This document shows, in pieces, positions 42,532 to 51,015 of a DNA stretch of 64,000 nt. Origin of the DNA: Paraburkholderia sp. PGU19 (GTDB lineage: Bacteria; Pseudomonadota; Gammaproteobacteria; Burkholderiales; Burkholderiaceae); assembly GCF_013426915.1 (NCBI RefSeq), contig NZ_AP023180.1, positions 620,001 through 684,000 on the forward strand. The letters run 5' to 3'. The stretch's first letter is position 1; every line of letters begins with the position of its first letter. A program made the position numbers and the translations under genes. A model generated the notes under the pieces. That model was given only the letters and a program-made list of their open reading frames with translations. It was not told the origin of the DNA and did not search any database.

Positions 42532-44001
42532 ATGAGCAGCGATTCACATACTTCGAATTCGCCCGATCCCACGCGCCGCAAGATCCTGGCGGCGCTCGCG
42601 GGCAGTGTCGCGTTGTCGGCTTGTGGCGGGGGAGGTGGCGGCGGATCGTCGGGCAGCACGGGTTCGACCAATGGCATTCCGCCCGATCGCGCGAGCCTTC
42701 CACGGCCTGCGCTGCCGGCGCCCGCCACGTCGGGCATCGATCACATCGTGCTCGTCACGATGGAGAACCGTTCGTTCGACCATTTATTGGGCTGGGTGCC
42801 GAACGCGGAGCATCAGCAGGCCCGCCAGTTCACCGACGCATTCGGTCAAACGCAATCGTCGTTCGCGCTGACGTCGAATGCCGCGTACGGGTTCCAGGCG
42901 TGCAGTTTCTCCGATCCGAATCATATGTACAGCGCAGGGCGCACCCATCTTGCCAACGGCGCGATGAACGGCTTTCTGCTCACGCCGGGCACGAGCCTGT
43001 TGCGCGGCGACCTGCTGCCCATCGGCTATTTTGGTGCGGCTGATCTCGACTTCTACCGCGGCGCCGTCACGCAGTACACGGTTTGCGACTACTACATGAG
43101 CGGTATTCTGTCGGCCACGTTTCCGAACCGCCTCTATCTGCATAGCGGCGAGACCGACCGACTCGATGACAGCGTCGATACGTCGTCGCTGCCGACCATC
43201 TGGGACCGGCTCGACGCAAAGAGCGTCTCATCGACGTATTACTACCACGACGTCCCGTTCACCGCGCTGTATGGCACACGCTATGTCGGCCGCTCGAAGC
43301 TGTTCGCGGAATTTCTCGCGGATGCGGCCACGGGCAATCTGCCGTCGTTCAGCATGGTCGATCCGAGTTTCGCGGGCGAGGCGCAAGGCACGTCGAACGA
43401 CGATCACCCGCACGCCGACGTGCGCAACGGTCAGGTTCTGCTCGGCCAGATCTACGACGCGCTGCGCACCAGTCCGAACTGGAGCACGACGCTGATGATT
43501 CTCGTGTATGACGAATGGGGTGGCTTCATGGAGCACGCGGTGCCGCCCATGAAGCCCGTATCAACGGCGGAGCAGGGTGTCGGCAACGATGGCCGGCTCG
43601 GATTCCGCGTGCCGTGCATGCTGTTCGGGCCGCGCGTGCGCGCGAACATGGTGTCGCGCTATCCGTTCGATCCCAGCTCGATTCATCAACTGATTGCGTG
43701 GCGCTTCGGTCTCGATCCGCTAGGCGTGCGTGCGAGCGATGCGAGCACCTTCAACATGGCGTACGCGCTCGACTTCACCGACGCCGCGCGAACCGACGCG
43801 CCCGCGATTGCGGTGACACAAGGCACGTTCGGCGTCGCGTGCTCGATAGCGGGAATCATTCCAGGGCTTGGCGGCGTCGATCACAGCCAGCAGGTGCCGT
43901 CGACCTCGGCATCTCAGCCCGCCGTAGCCAACGCGCCCGGCGGACGCTTTGCCGACTTGCGTGCCAAAGCGACCGCGCTAGGATTCCCTGGTGGCATGTA
44001 A
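42532..44001 (+). CDS. Phosphoesterase (phospholipase C/acid phosphatase family)
   Basis: 489 aa. The N-terminus has a twin Arg and lipobox-like end (TRRKILAALAGSVALSACGG), so export as a lipoprotein, perhaps by Tat, is likely, followed by a Gly/Ser linker. The phosphoesterase (PF04185-type) core starts GIDHIVLVTMENRSFDHLLG, with Glu/Asn metal and nucleophile region. YDEWGGFMEHAVPP and DDHPHADVRNGQ hold later metal ligands. Substrates in this family include phosphatidylcholine and phosphate monoesters. GGAGGTGAGGCC precedes the ATG. It is divergent from hipBA and shares its operator region. Confidence 0.87.
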   Translation: MSSDSHTSNSPDPTRRKILAALAGSVALSACGGGGGGGSSGSTGSTNGIPPDRASLPRPALPAPATSGIDHIVLVTMENRSFDHLLGWVPNAEHQQARQFTDAFGQTQSSFALTSNAAYGFQACSFSDPNHMYSAGRTHLANGAMNGFLLTPGTSLLRGDLLPIGYFGAADLDFYRGAVTQYTVCDYYMSGILSATFPNRLYLHSGETDRLDDSVDTSSLPTIWDRLDAKSVSSTYYYHDVPFTALYGTRYVGRSKLFAEFLADAATGNLPSFSMVDPSFAGEAQGTSNDDHPHADVRNGQVLLGQIYDALRTSPNWSTTLMILVYDEWGGFMEHAVPPMKPVSTAEQGVGNDGRLGFRVPCMLFGPRVRANMVSRYPFDPSSIHQLIAWRFGLDPLGVRASDASTFNMAYALDFTDAARTDAPAIAVTQGTFGVACSIAGIIPGLGGVDHSQQVPSTSASQPAVANAPGGRFADLRAKATALGFPGGM

Positions 44002-44033
44002 ATTCTGCGCGGCGTTTGCACGGCTCGATGGCA

Positions 44034-44067
44034 TTGCGGCTCTGCGATAGGTGTCGCAGAGCCGCAA
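44034..44067. terminator. Bidirectional terminator
   Basis: A 14-bp perfect stem: TTGCGGCTCTGCGA (44034-44047) with TCGCAGAGCCGCAA (44054-44067). It serves the convergent phosphoesterase and patatin genes. Confidence 0.75.
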
Positions 44068-44094
44068 ATCATGACACGCGCCGGGGCGCAGCGC

Positions 44095-45348
44095 TCAAGC
44101 TGCTGCCTTGCGTCGCTTGCCGAGTTCGGCTTCGACAGGCTGCTTGTCGGACTCGGGCACGGACCCAGCGGGGCGGTGCACGTCGTGCGTGACGAAACCC
44201 AGTTCGCGGCTCGGCACGTCGAACCACTCGCGATGCGAGAACGAGTCGCGGATATCGTCTAGGCCGCTTTGCCAGTGCTCGAGCATGGTGTCCACGCTGA
44301 ACTCGTAGTCCTTGTAGTGGCCTTCGTACGGCTTGTTCTTGTAGATCAGATGCACGACGTTGATCGCGCTGCCGTCCGCTGCCTGCTGGGCGAGACAGAA
44401 CAGCGGGTCGGCCTTCACCACCGACGTCGGTACATGTTCGAGCAGTTCCTTGATGAAGCGCGCGTGCTTTTGCCGCTCGGCGAGCATGTTGGTGATCGCG
44501 CGCGTGCGGCTCGAATACTGGATGTCCTTGGCTCGCTCGGAAATGTCGGGGAAGTCGCCCGGCGCATTGCCGCGCGCGCTCCACAAGTCGACCTGAAAGA
44601 CCAGCGTGTCCTTGTGATCCGAATCGCGCAGCACTTCTGTGAGCGGCGTATTCGAAACGAGACCGCCGTCCCAATAGTATTCGCCGTCGATCTCGACAGC
44701 CGGGAAGCCCGGCGGCAATGCACCCGACGCCATGAAATGCTCCGGCTCAAGGCGCATCTTGCGGTTGTCGAAGTACGTGAGATTACCCGTGCTCACATTC
44801 ACCGCGCCCACGGACACGCGAATGGCGCCATCGTTGATGCGGTCGAAATCCGCGTATTGCAGCAACGTTGCGCGCAGCGCCGCCGTGTCGTAATAGCTGA
44901 CGCGGCTCGGGTCCAGCTTGCCGAGGCCCGCCATCGGCAACGGAAAGCGCGGCGCGAAAAAGCCGGGTTGGCCTTCCGTCAGCGCACGGCCTGCTGCCCA
45001 CATGCTGGCCCACTTGCGCGACAGGTCATGCAAGCCCAGGCCAGGCAGCGTCCACGCGCTCACGCTGCCCACCCAGTCGAGCGGATGACAGATCGCATTC
45101 CAGAAACCGCGCAAGGCTTCCACGCGATTTTCCGGCGCATTGCCCGCGATGATCGCCGTATTGAGCGCGCCGATCGACACGCCTGCGATCCAGTTCGGCT
45201 CGACCTTCGCCTCGGCGAGTCCTTCGATGACACCCGCCTGATAGGAGCCGAGCGCACCGCCGCCTTGCAGCACGAGCGCGATTTCGTCGTAGCGCGGCAA
45301 CACAAACGGTTCCGGCTGCGGGATGATGTTCTTTGTGTTGCTGCGCAT
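44095..45348 (-). CDS. Patatin-like phospholipase (with DUF3734)
   Basis: 417 aa. The oxyanion motif is GGGALGSYQAG, the nucleophile is in GVSIGALNTA, and the dyad Asp is in WDGGLVSNTPL. The C-terminal third (PDISERAKDIQYSSRTRAIT, then VHLIYKNKPYEGHYKDYEFS) matches DUF3734. Cytoplasmic. It is the last gene of an adc-bdhA-patatin operon (9 nt after bdhA). Patatin-like PHB depolymerases exist, so a role in releasing polyhydroxybutyrate or its lipids is plausible but unproven. Confidence 0.87.
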   Translation of the reverse strand: MRSNTKNIIPQPEPFVLPRYDEIALVLQGGGALGSYQAGVIEGLAEAKVEPNWIAGVSIGALNTAIIAGNAPENRVEALRGFWNAICHPLDWVGSVSAWTLPGLGLHDLSRKWASMWAAGRALTEGQPGFFAPRFPLPMAGLGKLDPSRVSYYDTAALRATLLQYADFDRINDGAIRVSVGAVNVSTGNLTYFDNRKMRLEPEHFMASGALPPGFPAVEIDGEYYWDGGLVSNTPLTEVLRDSDHKDTLVFQVDLWSARGNAPGDFPDISERAKDIQYSSRTRAITNMLAERQKHARFIKELLEHVPTSVVKADPLFCLAQQAADGSAINVVHLIYKNKPYEGHYKDYEFSVDTMLEHWQSGLDDIRDSFSHREWFDVPSRELGFVTHDVHRPAGSVPESDKQPVEAELGKRRKAAA

Positions 45349-45357
45349 ACGTTCTCC

Positions 45358-46140
45358 TTATTTCATCGACCAGCCGTGGCTGACGATCACCGATTGCCCC
45401 GTCAGTGCCGACGATTCGAAGCCCGCGAGGAAGGCGACAGTATTGGCGACGTCTTCAACCGTCGTGAATTCGCCGTCGACCGTTTCCTTCAGCATCACGT
45501 TCTTCACGACTTCCTCTTCGCTGATGCCGAGCGCCTTGGCCTGCTCGGGAATCTGCTTGTCGACGAGCGGCGTGCGCACGAAGCCCGGGCACACCACGTT
45601 GGCACGCACGCCGCGCGGACCGCCTTCCTTCGCGACGACGCGCGCGAGGCCGAGCAGACCGTGCTTCGCGGTGACATAAGCCGACTTCAGCTTCGAGGCT
45701 TCATGCGAGTGCACCGAGCCCATATAGACGATCGAACCGCCGCGCTTGCTGTCGTACATGTGCTTGATGGCGGCTTTGGTCGTGAGGAACGCGCCGTCCA
45801 GATGAATGGCGAGCATCTTCTTCCAGTCAGAGAATGCGTATTCCTCGATCGGCGCAACGATCTGAATGCCCGCGTTCGACACGAGCACATCGATGCTGCC
45901 GAGTTCCTTCACCGCGCGCTCGATACCCGCGTTGACGGCTTCTTCATTCGTCACGTCCATCGATACGGCGATCGCCTTGCCGCCGCCTTCGACGATGCTC
46001 GACGCGACCTTTTGCGCATTCTCCAGATTCAGATCCGCAATCACGACGGCGGCGCCGAGGCTGGCGAGCTTGCGAGCGCATTGTTCGCCGATACCGCTTG
46101 CTGCACCCGTCACGAGCGCGACTTTGTTTTGCAGTGACAT
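45358..46140 (-). CDS. bdhA: 3-hydroxybutyrate dehydrogenase (SDR)
   Basis: 260 aa. NAD-binding TGAASGIG near the N-terminus, NAG in VLVSNAGIQ, and the catalytic Ser-Tyr-Lys ([22 protein letters not shown], cited by GSVHSHE and AYVTAKHG). [20 protein letters not shown] is characteristic of D-3-hydroxybutyrate dehydrogenase. It interconverts 3-hydroxybutyrate and acetoacetate, the substrate of the adjacent acetoacetate decarboxylase. The three genes form a ketone-body/PHB cluster. Confidence 0.9.
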   Translation of the reverse strand: MSLQNKVALVTGAASGIGEQCARKLASLGAAVVIADLNLENAQKVASSIVEGGGKAIAVSMDVTNEEAVNAGIERAVKELGSIDVLVSNAGIQIVAPIEEYAFSDWKKMLAIHLDGAFLTTKAAIKHMYDSKRGGSIVYMGSVHSHEASKLKSAYVTAKHGLLGLARVVAKEGGPRGVRANVVCPGFVRTPLVDKQIPEQAKALGISEEEVVKNVMLKETVDGEFTTVEDVANTVAFLAGFESSALTGQSVIVSHGWSMK

Positions 46141-46170
46141 TGTGTGTTCCCTTGAAAAATGTGGAGAGCG

Positions 46171-46980
46171 TTAAACCGCGAGTTCGAGCGCGTCGTCATT
46201 CGACTTCTTTGCGGTCTGCGTTTGAGCTTGCGCAGGCGCGAGATAGTCGAATGCGACTTCGCCGATATCGAGCGTGAGATTGGCGATCACATGCCGGGCG
46301 CCGACCACGCGCTTCACGGGCAGATCGGCAATCGGCGCGAGCGCATGCGGATGCAGTTCGAGCGCGGCCGGACCGCTCCATGCGCCGAGCACCGTGACGT
46401 CGCGCAGATAGAAGCGCACGAGTTCGCAGATGCGCGCCGTGCCGTCGACATGCGGAATCACCTTCAGCAGATAGTTGGGCGTGTCGGCGAGCTTGGCGCG
46501 CTCGGCTTCGATATCGATCATGCGATGCTTGTAGCCCATCGTGCCCGTCGCGATGCGTTGCGTGCCGTAATCGAGCGTGCCGAGCAGCGTGTCGTTACCG
46601 TCGACGCCCAATTTGGGGCGCGCGAGCTTCTTCGGGAAGCCCCAGATTTCGCGGCCGCCGGCAATCGGGCCTTCGTCGTCGAGGTACATCGAGTGCGTGT
46701 AGTTCGCAAGACGACCTTCCATGTCGCGCACCGAAATCACCTGGCCGCTTTCCGTGTAGTCGCCGAAGCCCGACGAATCAGGCATGCGAATGAACTCGTA
46801 ATGGACCAGCGCGTTTTCAGGCTTCAGCGGTTCCGGCACCACGGCGCGCAGCGCATCCATATCGGTTTCGTACGAAATGATGAAGTACTCACGATTGAGA
46901 AAGCGGAACGGCGGGCGAGGGTAGGCGGGATTGTGAACGGGCATCGCAAATGCGGATTGCCGGATCGATTTGATGTCCAT
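46171..46980 (-). CDS. adc: Acetoacetate decarboxylase
   Basis: 269 aa. The Schiff-base Lys lies in [17 protein letters not shown], and FNREYF-type and [11 protein letters not shown] segments fit the family. It converts acetoacetate to acetone and CO2. Start 46980 ([11 protein letters not shown]) follows AAGAGGAAGTTC; upstream in-frame Mets are rejected. It is the first gene of the adc-bdhA-patatin operon, whose promoter must lie in the long AT-rich region upstream. Confidence 0.92.
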   Translation of the reverse strand: MDIKSIRQSAFAMPVHNPAYPRPPFRFLNREYFIISYETDMDALRAVVPEPLKPENALVHYEFIRMPDSSGFGDYTESGQVISVRDMEGRLANYTHSMYLDDEGPIAGGREIWGFPKKLARPKLGVDGNDTLLGTLDYGTQRIATGTMGYKHRMIDIEAERAKLADTPNYLLKVIPHVDGTARICELVRFYLRDVTVLGAWSGPAALELHPHALAPIADLPVKRVVGARHVIANLTLDIGEVAFDYLAPAQAQTQTAKKSNDDALELAV

Positions 46981-47353
46981 GAACTTCCTCTTAAGCATTG
47001 GGCGTTGTTGGAGCACCGCGAATCTTAGAGCAAAAGTTTTTTCAGGATCACATTAATTTCTCCAATACACCGTTGGTCTGCACGCAACAGTGACGCGGCC
47101 TGGCAGGCACGGACGATAAACCGTCAATCATTGTGAAAATCGGCATAAGCTATTTTCGCGAGCGACATGTCGACGACGCGAAAATGAAATGCGGATGTCA
47201 TGCATTTGATTGCTGCAAAGTCAGATATGTCGGTAATCTGATGATTTGTGTTGTAGATAATCTGACGAGATTGATTAGTGAGCTAATCAACTGACTCGTA
47301 CGAAAGGGAGTTGGCGACCGCAACGCAACGTCTCAGAAAAGCTTTTGATTTTG
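46981..47353. promoter_or_regulatory. AT-rich regulatory region with several palindromes
   Basis: No gene. ATTTTCGCG (47152-47160) and CGCGAAAAT (47177-47185) are exact inverted repeats. TTGATTAG-TGAG-CTAATCAA (47271-47290) is a perfect palindrome. TAATCTGAYGA occurs twice, at about 47234 and 47258. The base composition contrasts with the GC-rich surroundings. It lies between adc (minus) and the 42-aa gene (plus), and may bind several regulators. Confidence 0.5.
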
Positions 47354-47406
47354 TTGCAGCGCGACATTCGCAGGGATATACTAGGGTTATTACCTAGGGT
47401 GTTACC
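47354..47406 (+). promoter_or_regulatory. Strong sigma-70 promoter with direct repeat
   Basis: TTGCAG (47354-47359), 17 nt, TATACT (47377-47382). The start region holds a 13-bp near-repeat, CTAGGGTTATTAC (47381-47393) and CTAGGGTGTTACC (47394-47406), a possible regulator site. Confidence 0.7.
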
Positions 47407-47423
47407 CGCAAAAGGAGTCCGCC

Positions 47424-47552
47424 ATGCAACAAGCTACGACCGCCGCTGTCCCGTCCACGAGCTGGCTTTCGCGTCTGCGCGAACTCGCTATCCGCGCCGT
47501 CGATCTGCACCTGCAGCACTGCGCGGTTCTCGCTGAAGCGTATCGCCGCTAA
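47424..47552 (+). CDS. Small protein, 42 aa
   Basis: Begins MQQATTAAVPSTSWLSRLRE and ends HCAVLAEAYRR. It is a basic amphipathic helix, loosely like the short DUF1127-type proteins. AAAGGAGTCC lies 5 nt before ATG 47424. A near-consensus promoter in front and a strong terminator 15 nt after the stop make a complete, compact, probably highly transcribed unit. The family and function are unknown. Confidence 0.7.
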   Translation: MQQATTAAVPSTSWLSRLRELAIRAVDLHLQHCAVLAEAYRR

Positions 47553-47566
47553 GCATTTCGCATGAA

Positions 47567-47598
47567 AAAGGGGAGTTCGATCTGAACTCCCCTTTGTT
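47567..47598 (+). terminator. Intrinsic terminator of the 42-aa gene
   Basis: AAAGGGGAGTTC (47567-47578) and GAACTCCCCTTT (47584-47595) form a perfect 12-bp stem with loop GATCT. It can work in both directions. Confidence 0.9.
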
Positions 47599-47653
47599 CA
47601 TCAGCGGTTCGCCGCGTCATCGAGCGTAGCGGCGTTGGTGACGTTGTCGCCAG

Positions 47654-48292
47654 TCAGATACCGGCTTTCCGGGCCGCGAAGATCAGCCGCAGTCCAAGCG
47701 CCGCGATGGCGCCTGCGGCGATCCGGTCAATCCACGTTTTCGCGCGCAGATAAATCTCGCGCGGGCCCCGGCTCGAAAAGCACAGCGCGACGACCGTGTA
47801 CCAGCCGAACTCCACCGCGAACACCAGCGGCGGCAGCACCACATAGCACCAGACGGGCGGATGCTGAGGCAACAGCGCGGCAAAGATACTGCCGTACCAG
47901 ATCGCCGTCTTCGGATTGCTGAGCTGCGTCGTCAATCCAATCCAGAACGACTTCTTCGCGCTACGGCCGTGCGCTGCGCCGGCGTTGTCCATCGCAATCG
48001 GGCGGGCTGCGCCGCGCCAGATTTTCGACGCGATGTAGATCAGATACAAACCGCCCGCCACTTTCAATCCGATATACAGCCATTCGACGGCGACCAGCAG
48101 CGTATAGAGACCGGCGAGCGCAAGGCCGCCAAAGAAAATCCCGCCGATGCCCATGCCCAGCGCGGTCGACAATCCATCGCCGCGAGACAGGCTGATCGAA
48201 TTTCGCGCGACGAGAACGAAACTCGGGCCGGGAATCATCGCGCCCAGCAGCAACGCGACGAGAATGGCGAATACAGCGGCGGATGCGGACAT
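47654..48292 (-). CDS. LysE/RhtB-family amino-acid exporter
   Basis: 212 aa, about six TM helices. GAMIPGPSFVLVARNSISLSR is the family signature and LSNPKTAIWYGSIFAALLP the second. Start 48292 has GGAG upstream; further upstream codons lack character. It exports amino acids or homoserine-lactone-like compounds. It is divergent from the Sir2 gene. Confidence 0.87.
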   Translation of the reverse strand: MSASAAVFAILVALLLGAMIPGPSFVLVARNSISLSRGDGLSTALGMGIGGIFFGGLALAGLYTLLVAVEWLYIGLKVAGGLYLIYIASKIWRGAARPIAMDNAGAAHGRSAKKSFWIGLTTQLSNPKTAIWYGSIFAALLPQHPPVWCYVVLPPLVFAVEFGWYTVVALCFSSRGPREIYLRAKTWIDRIAAGAIAALGLRLIFAARKAGI

Positions 48293-48632
48293 CGAGGGGT
48301 CTCCTTGAGCGGGGGCGTTCGGCGCGAATAGCAGGTCATGAAAGTGTGCGTGCCGAAAGAATAGAGGCAACACGCAACCTCTGCAACGCGCCTGCCAGAC
48401 GCGCGCGCCGTTCAGTTCGGCCCGAGCGACTGGGACAGCGCGTGAGCGTCGCGGCACGCACGATGTTGAAGTCGTCGCGGATGTCGTCGGCGAGCTTGCG
48501 CGACACGGCGGCCGGCAAAACGGAAGGGAACGGCTAACACGTGGGTGCATGAACGCGCCATCGCGACGCTACTGTCTGATAGTGCCGCATCGCTCACAAG
48601 ACGATCGTCGGGCGAATTGCTAGAGTGGTGCG
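48293..48632. other. Intergenic region between lysE-like and Sir2 genes
   Basis: No convincing gene. A minus-strand stretch at 48336-48518 could encode RKLADDIRDDFNIVRAAT, which looks partly protein-like, and may be a gene remnant; no start or homology supports it. Confidence 0.3.
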
Positions 48633-49454
48633 ATGGACGAGAACGAACGAATCAGGCGCGCCGTGTCGTGGCTGCGCGAGGCCGATGGCATGCTGGTGAC
48701 GGCCGGGGCGGGAATGGGCGTCGATTCAGGGCTGCCCGATTATCGCGGCGCAGAGGGTTTCTGGCGCGCGTATCCCGCGTTGAAGCGGCATCGGCTGACC
48801 TTTCAGGACATGGCCAATCCGCGCGTGATGGCGCTGCATCCGCGGCTTTGCTGGGGCTTCTATGGACACCGGCTCGATCTGTATCGGCGCACGGTGCCGC
48901 ATCGTGGTTTCGATATTCTGCTTCGTTGGGCAGAAGCGCTGCCGCGCGGACTTGCCGTGTTCACCAGCAATGTCGACGGTCAATTTCAGGCGGCGGGTTT
49001 CGATGCTGCGGCCATTGCCGAGTGTCACGGTTCCATTCACGTACTGCAATGCTCGGAAGTCTGCCACGACGGGCTGTGGCCGGCCGCCGACGTGCAGCCC
49101 GTGGTCGACGTATCAGCTTGCGAACTCGTGAGCGACCTGCCGCGCTGTCCGAAGTGCGGCGCGGTGGCGCGGCCCAACATTCTGATGTTCGGCGACTACG
49201 ACTGGATCGCATTGCGCACCGAGCAGCAGGAGGCGCGGCTACAGGCGTGGTTGTCGAAGGTCGAGCGTCCCGTCGTGATCGAAATCGGTGCGGGCAAGGC
49301 GATACCCACCGTGCGTGACTTCAGCGAGCAAAACGGACCGCGCGTGATCCGTATCAATCCGCGCGATTTCGGCATCGCGCCGCATCACGGGATTGGGCTT
49401 GCGCGAGGCGCAATCGACGGCCTCGAATTGCTCGACCGGTCAATGAAGGCATAG
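48633..49454 (+). CDS. Sir2-family NAD-dependent deacylase
   Basis: 273 aa. Sirtuin motifs in order: GAGMGVDSGLPDYRG (NAD), TSNVDGQF, the catalytic His in AECHGSIH, zinc Cys pairs in CSEVCHDG and CPKCGA, then IEIGAGKAIPT. Residue choices differ from CobB (for example GVDSGLPDYRG), as in a distinct bacterial sirtuin subgroup. It probably removes acyl groups or binds NAD; defence-type Sir2 domains differ in context. It stands alone and is convergent with the HPF gene. Confidence 0.87.
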   Translation: MDENERIRRAVSWLREADGMLVTAGAGMGVDSGLPDYRGAEGFWRAYPALKRHRLTFQDMANPRVMALHPRLCWGFYGHRLDLYRRTVPHRGFDILLRWAEALPRGLAVFTSNVDGQFQAAGFDAAAIAECHGSIHVLQCSEVCHDGLWPAADVQPVVDVSACELVSDLPRCPKCGAVARPNILMFGDYDWIALRTEQQEARLQAWLSKVERPVVIEIGAGKAIPTVRDFSEQNGPRVIRINPRDFGIAPHHGIGLARGAIDGLELLDRSMKA

Positions 49455-49505
49455 CGGACGGCGTCGTCCGCTATAGCCGCCACATACAGCTACATACCGC
49501 ATGGC

Positions 49506-49865
49506 TTACACGGCATCAGGTTGTGCGGCGACCCACGCGGGTTCGCGCCGACTGATGCGCCGCGTCGCGATGCGCGCCTGCTGCCTGCGGATGATCGAAC
49601 GCGCCGCGCGGGCCAGCGCGAGATCGAGCGCGCCGCGCCAGTCTCTTGCGATCGACGTCACGACGACGGGCGTCGCATCGGGCGTCTGCACCTGCACCTG
49701 GCAACGCTTGTCGAGTCCGCCGCGCGGGCCGTTGATGTCGGACATGCTGACGGTCGCCTTCGAAATCAGCCAGTCCATGCGGCGAAACACGAACCGGATG
49801 CGTTGGCGCGCGAAGCTGCGCAGACGGACGGCTTCAAGGTCGCGGGACTTGAACAGGACTTGCAT
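49506..49865 (-). CDS. HPF/RaiA-family ribosome-associated protein
   Basis: 119 aa. MQVLFKSRDLEAVRLRSFAR and VSMSDINGPRGGLDKRCQVQV show the beta-alpha-beta-beta-beta-alpha pattern of ribosome hibernation/stress factors, with a basic helix (AARSIIRRQQARIATRR). The C-terminus is short, unlike long HPF. AAGGAGGTGTCTC precedes the start at 49865. A TTCGGAAAAACCGAACC element 81 nt upstream is identical to the one at the nhaR-terC promoter, suggesting NhaR control. Confidence 0.78.
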   Translation of the reverse strand: MQVLFKSRDLEAVRLRSFARQRIRFVFRRMDWLISKATVSMSDINGPRGGLDKRCQVQVQTPDATPVVVTSIARDWRGALDLALARAARSIIRRQQARIATRRISRREPAWVAAQPDAV

Positions 49866-49945
49866 GAGACACCTCCTTCGTGGGTACGGCTCAAGAGTAC
49901 GGTGAAGAGGCGTCGCGGAAAAAGCAGAAATAACGGAACGACAGT

Positions 49946-49960
49946 TTCGGAAAAACCGAA
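49946..49960. promoter_or_regulatory. NhaR-type site upstream of the HPF gene
   Basis: TTCGG-AAAAA-CCGAA, a palindrome containing T-N11-A (LysR box). The same 17 bp including the following CC recur at 50885-50901, on the other side of nhaR. Confidence 0.6.
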
Positions 49961-49987
49961 CCTTCGTTTTCGTAATCACGAACGCGC

Positions 49988-50872
49988 TCACGCACGCGCC
50001 GCGCTCAACACCTTTTGCGTCAAAGGATGATGCCGCCCGCGCCGCGACACGATTGCGTGTATTTCCTCCTTCACTTCCGGCGAGCGGCCGAGCCAGCGCA
50101 AGCCGCGATGCATGGGATCGTTGCGCTCGGCGCCGAAGGCCGCGAGCGGAAACACGCCCATGCCGCGCGACGCGAACAGCGCCATCAACGCGCTGTCCTC
50201 GAACTCGCCCGCGATGCGTGGCCGGATGCCTTGCGCTTCGAACCAGCGGTCGAGGCGCGAACGCAGCGACGAGTGCCCCGTCGGCAGCAGCACTGGCAGC
50301 GACGCGAGACATTGCGGAAAATGATCGACATGCGTTTTTCGCACCACGGCGGCCGGCCCGTACCAGTCGATCGGCGAAGCGATCAGGCGCTCGCTGGATA
50401 GACGGAGGTTCGAGTTGTGCGGCGCGGGCTGGCTGGACAGCACGAGATCCAGATGGTGATGCGCCAGTTCCGCCAGCAGATCCTCCGCTTCGCCTTCGTG
50501 GCTGAGCAGCCGCAGCGAAGGCGTGTCCAGCACGCCCGCAAGAATGGCATGGACGGCCAGCTTCGAAATCCCATCCGTCAAGCCGACCGCAAAGCGCGCG
50601 ACCGTCCCGCTCGCCGCTTCGCGCACTTCGTCGTGCAACGCGCGCCCGATCTGAAAGATTTCTTCTGCGCGCGCGTAGGCCGCCTGTCCCGCTTCCGTCA
50701 TCGCGACGCCGCGCCCTGCGGGCTTCAACAGTTGATGTCCGAGCGATTTTTCCAGCTCGCGCACCTGCGCGCTGATGGTTTGCACCGCCATGTCGAGCCG
50801 TTCGGCGGCACGCGCGAACCCGCCTTCCTTCACGACGACCCAGAAATAGTGCAAATGCCGGTAATTGAGCAT
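49988..50872 (-). CDS. nhaR: LysR-family regulator NhaR
   Basis: 294 aa. MLNYRHLHYFWVVVKEGGFA and SAQVRELEKSLGHQLLKPAG are nearly diagnostic for NhaR, the Na+-responsive activator. An effector domain follows (FAVGLTDGISKLAVHAIL). Start 50872 opens the winged helix. It is divergent from the terC-type gene, with a matching palindrome between them. Here it probably controls TerC and perhaps the HPF gene, not an nhaA antiporter, which is absent from this window. Confidence 0.87.
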   Translation of the reverse strand: MLNYRHLHYFWVVVKEGGFARAAERLDMAVQTISAQVRELEKSLGHQLLKPAGRGVAMTEAGQAAYARAEEIFQIGRALHDEVREAASGTVARFAVGLTDGISKLAVHAILAGVLDTPSLRLLSHEGEAEDLLAELAHHHLDLVLSSQPAPHNSNLRLSSERLIASPIDWYGPAAVVRKTHVDHFPQCLASLPVLLPTGHSSLRSRLDRWFEAQGIRPRIAGEFEDSALMALFASRGMGVFPLAAFGAERNDPMHRGLRWLGRSPEVKEEIHAIVSRRGRHHPLTQKVLSAARA

Positions 50873-50884
50873 GCGTGGCCTCAC

Positions 50885-50899
50885 TTCGGAAAAACCGAA
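50885..50899. promoter_or_regulatory. NhaR-type site between nhaR and terC
   Basis: TTCGG-AAAAA-CCGAA, identical to 49946-49960. A degenerate GGTTTTTTCGA lies at about 50930. Its position next to the nhaR start fits autoregulation plus activation of the divergent gene. Confidence 0.62.
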
Positions 50900-51015
50900 C
50901 CAATCATCAGCTTATCACTGGTTTTTTCGATTGCGGGGCCAGGCGATCATGCGTTCCACAGGCTGTGACCCAGTAATCAGCCGTTTTCTTCCCAACCGGA
51001 CAACGACGCTCGCAA

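Noticed and set aside
46159..47028. Plus-strand 289-codon frame opposite adc
   Set aside because: It is antisense to a clearly recognised acetoacetate decarboxylase and has no domain of its own.
48336..48518. Minus-strand 60-codon frame between the LysE-type and Sir2 genes
   Set aside because: It has some protein-like stretches but no ribosome binding site or recognisable family, so I do not call it a gene.
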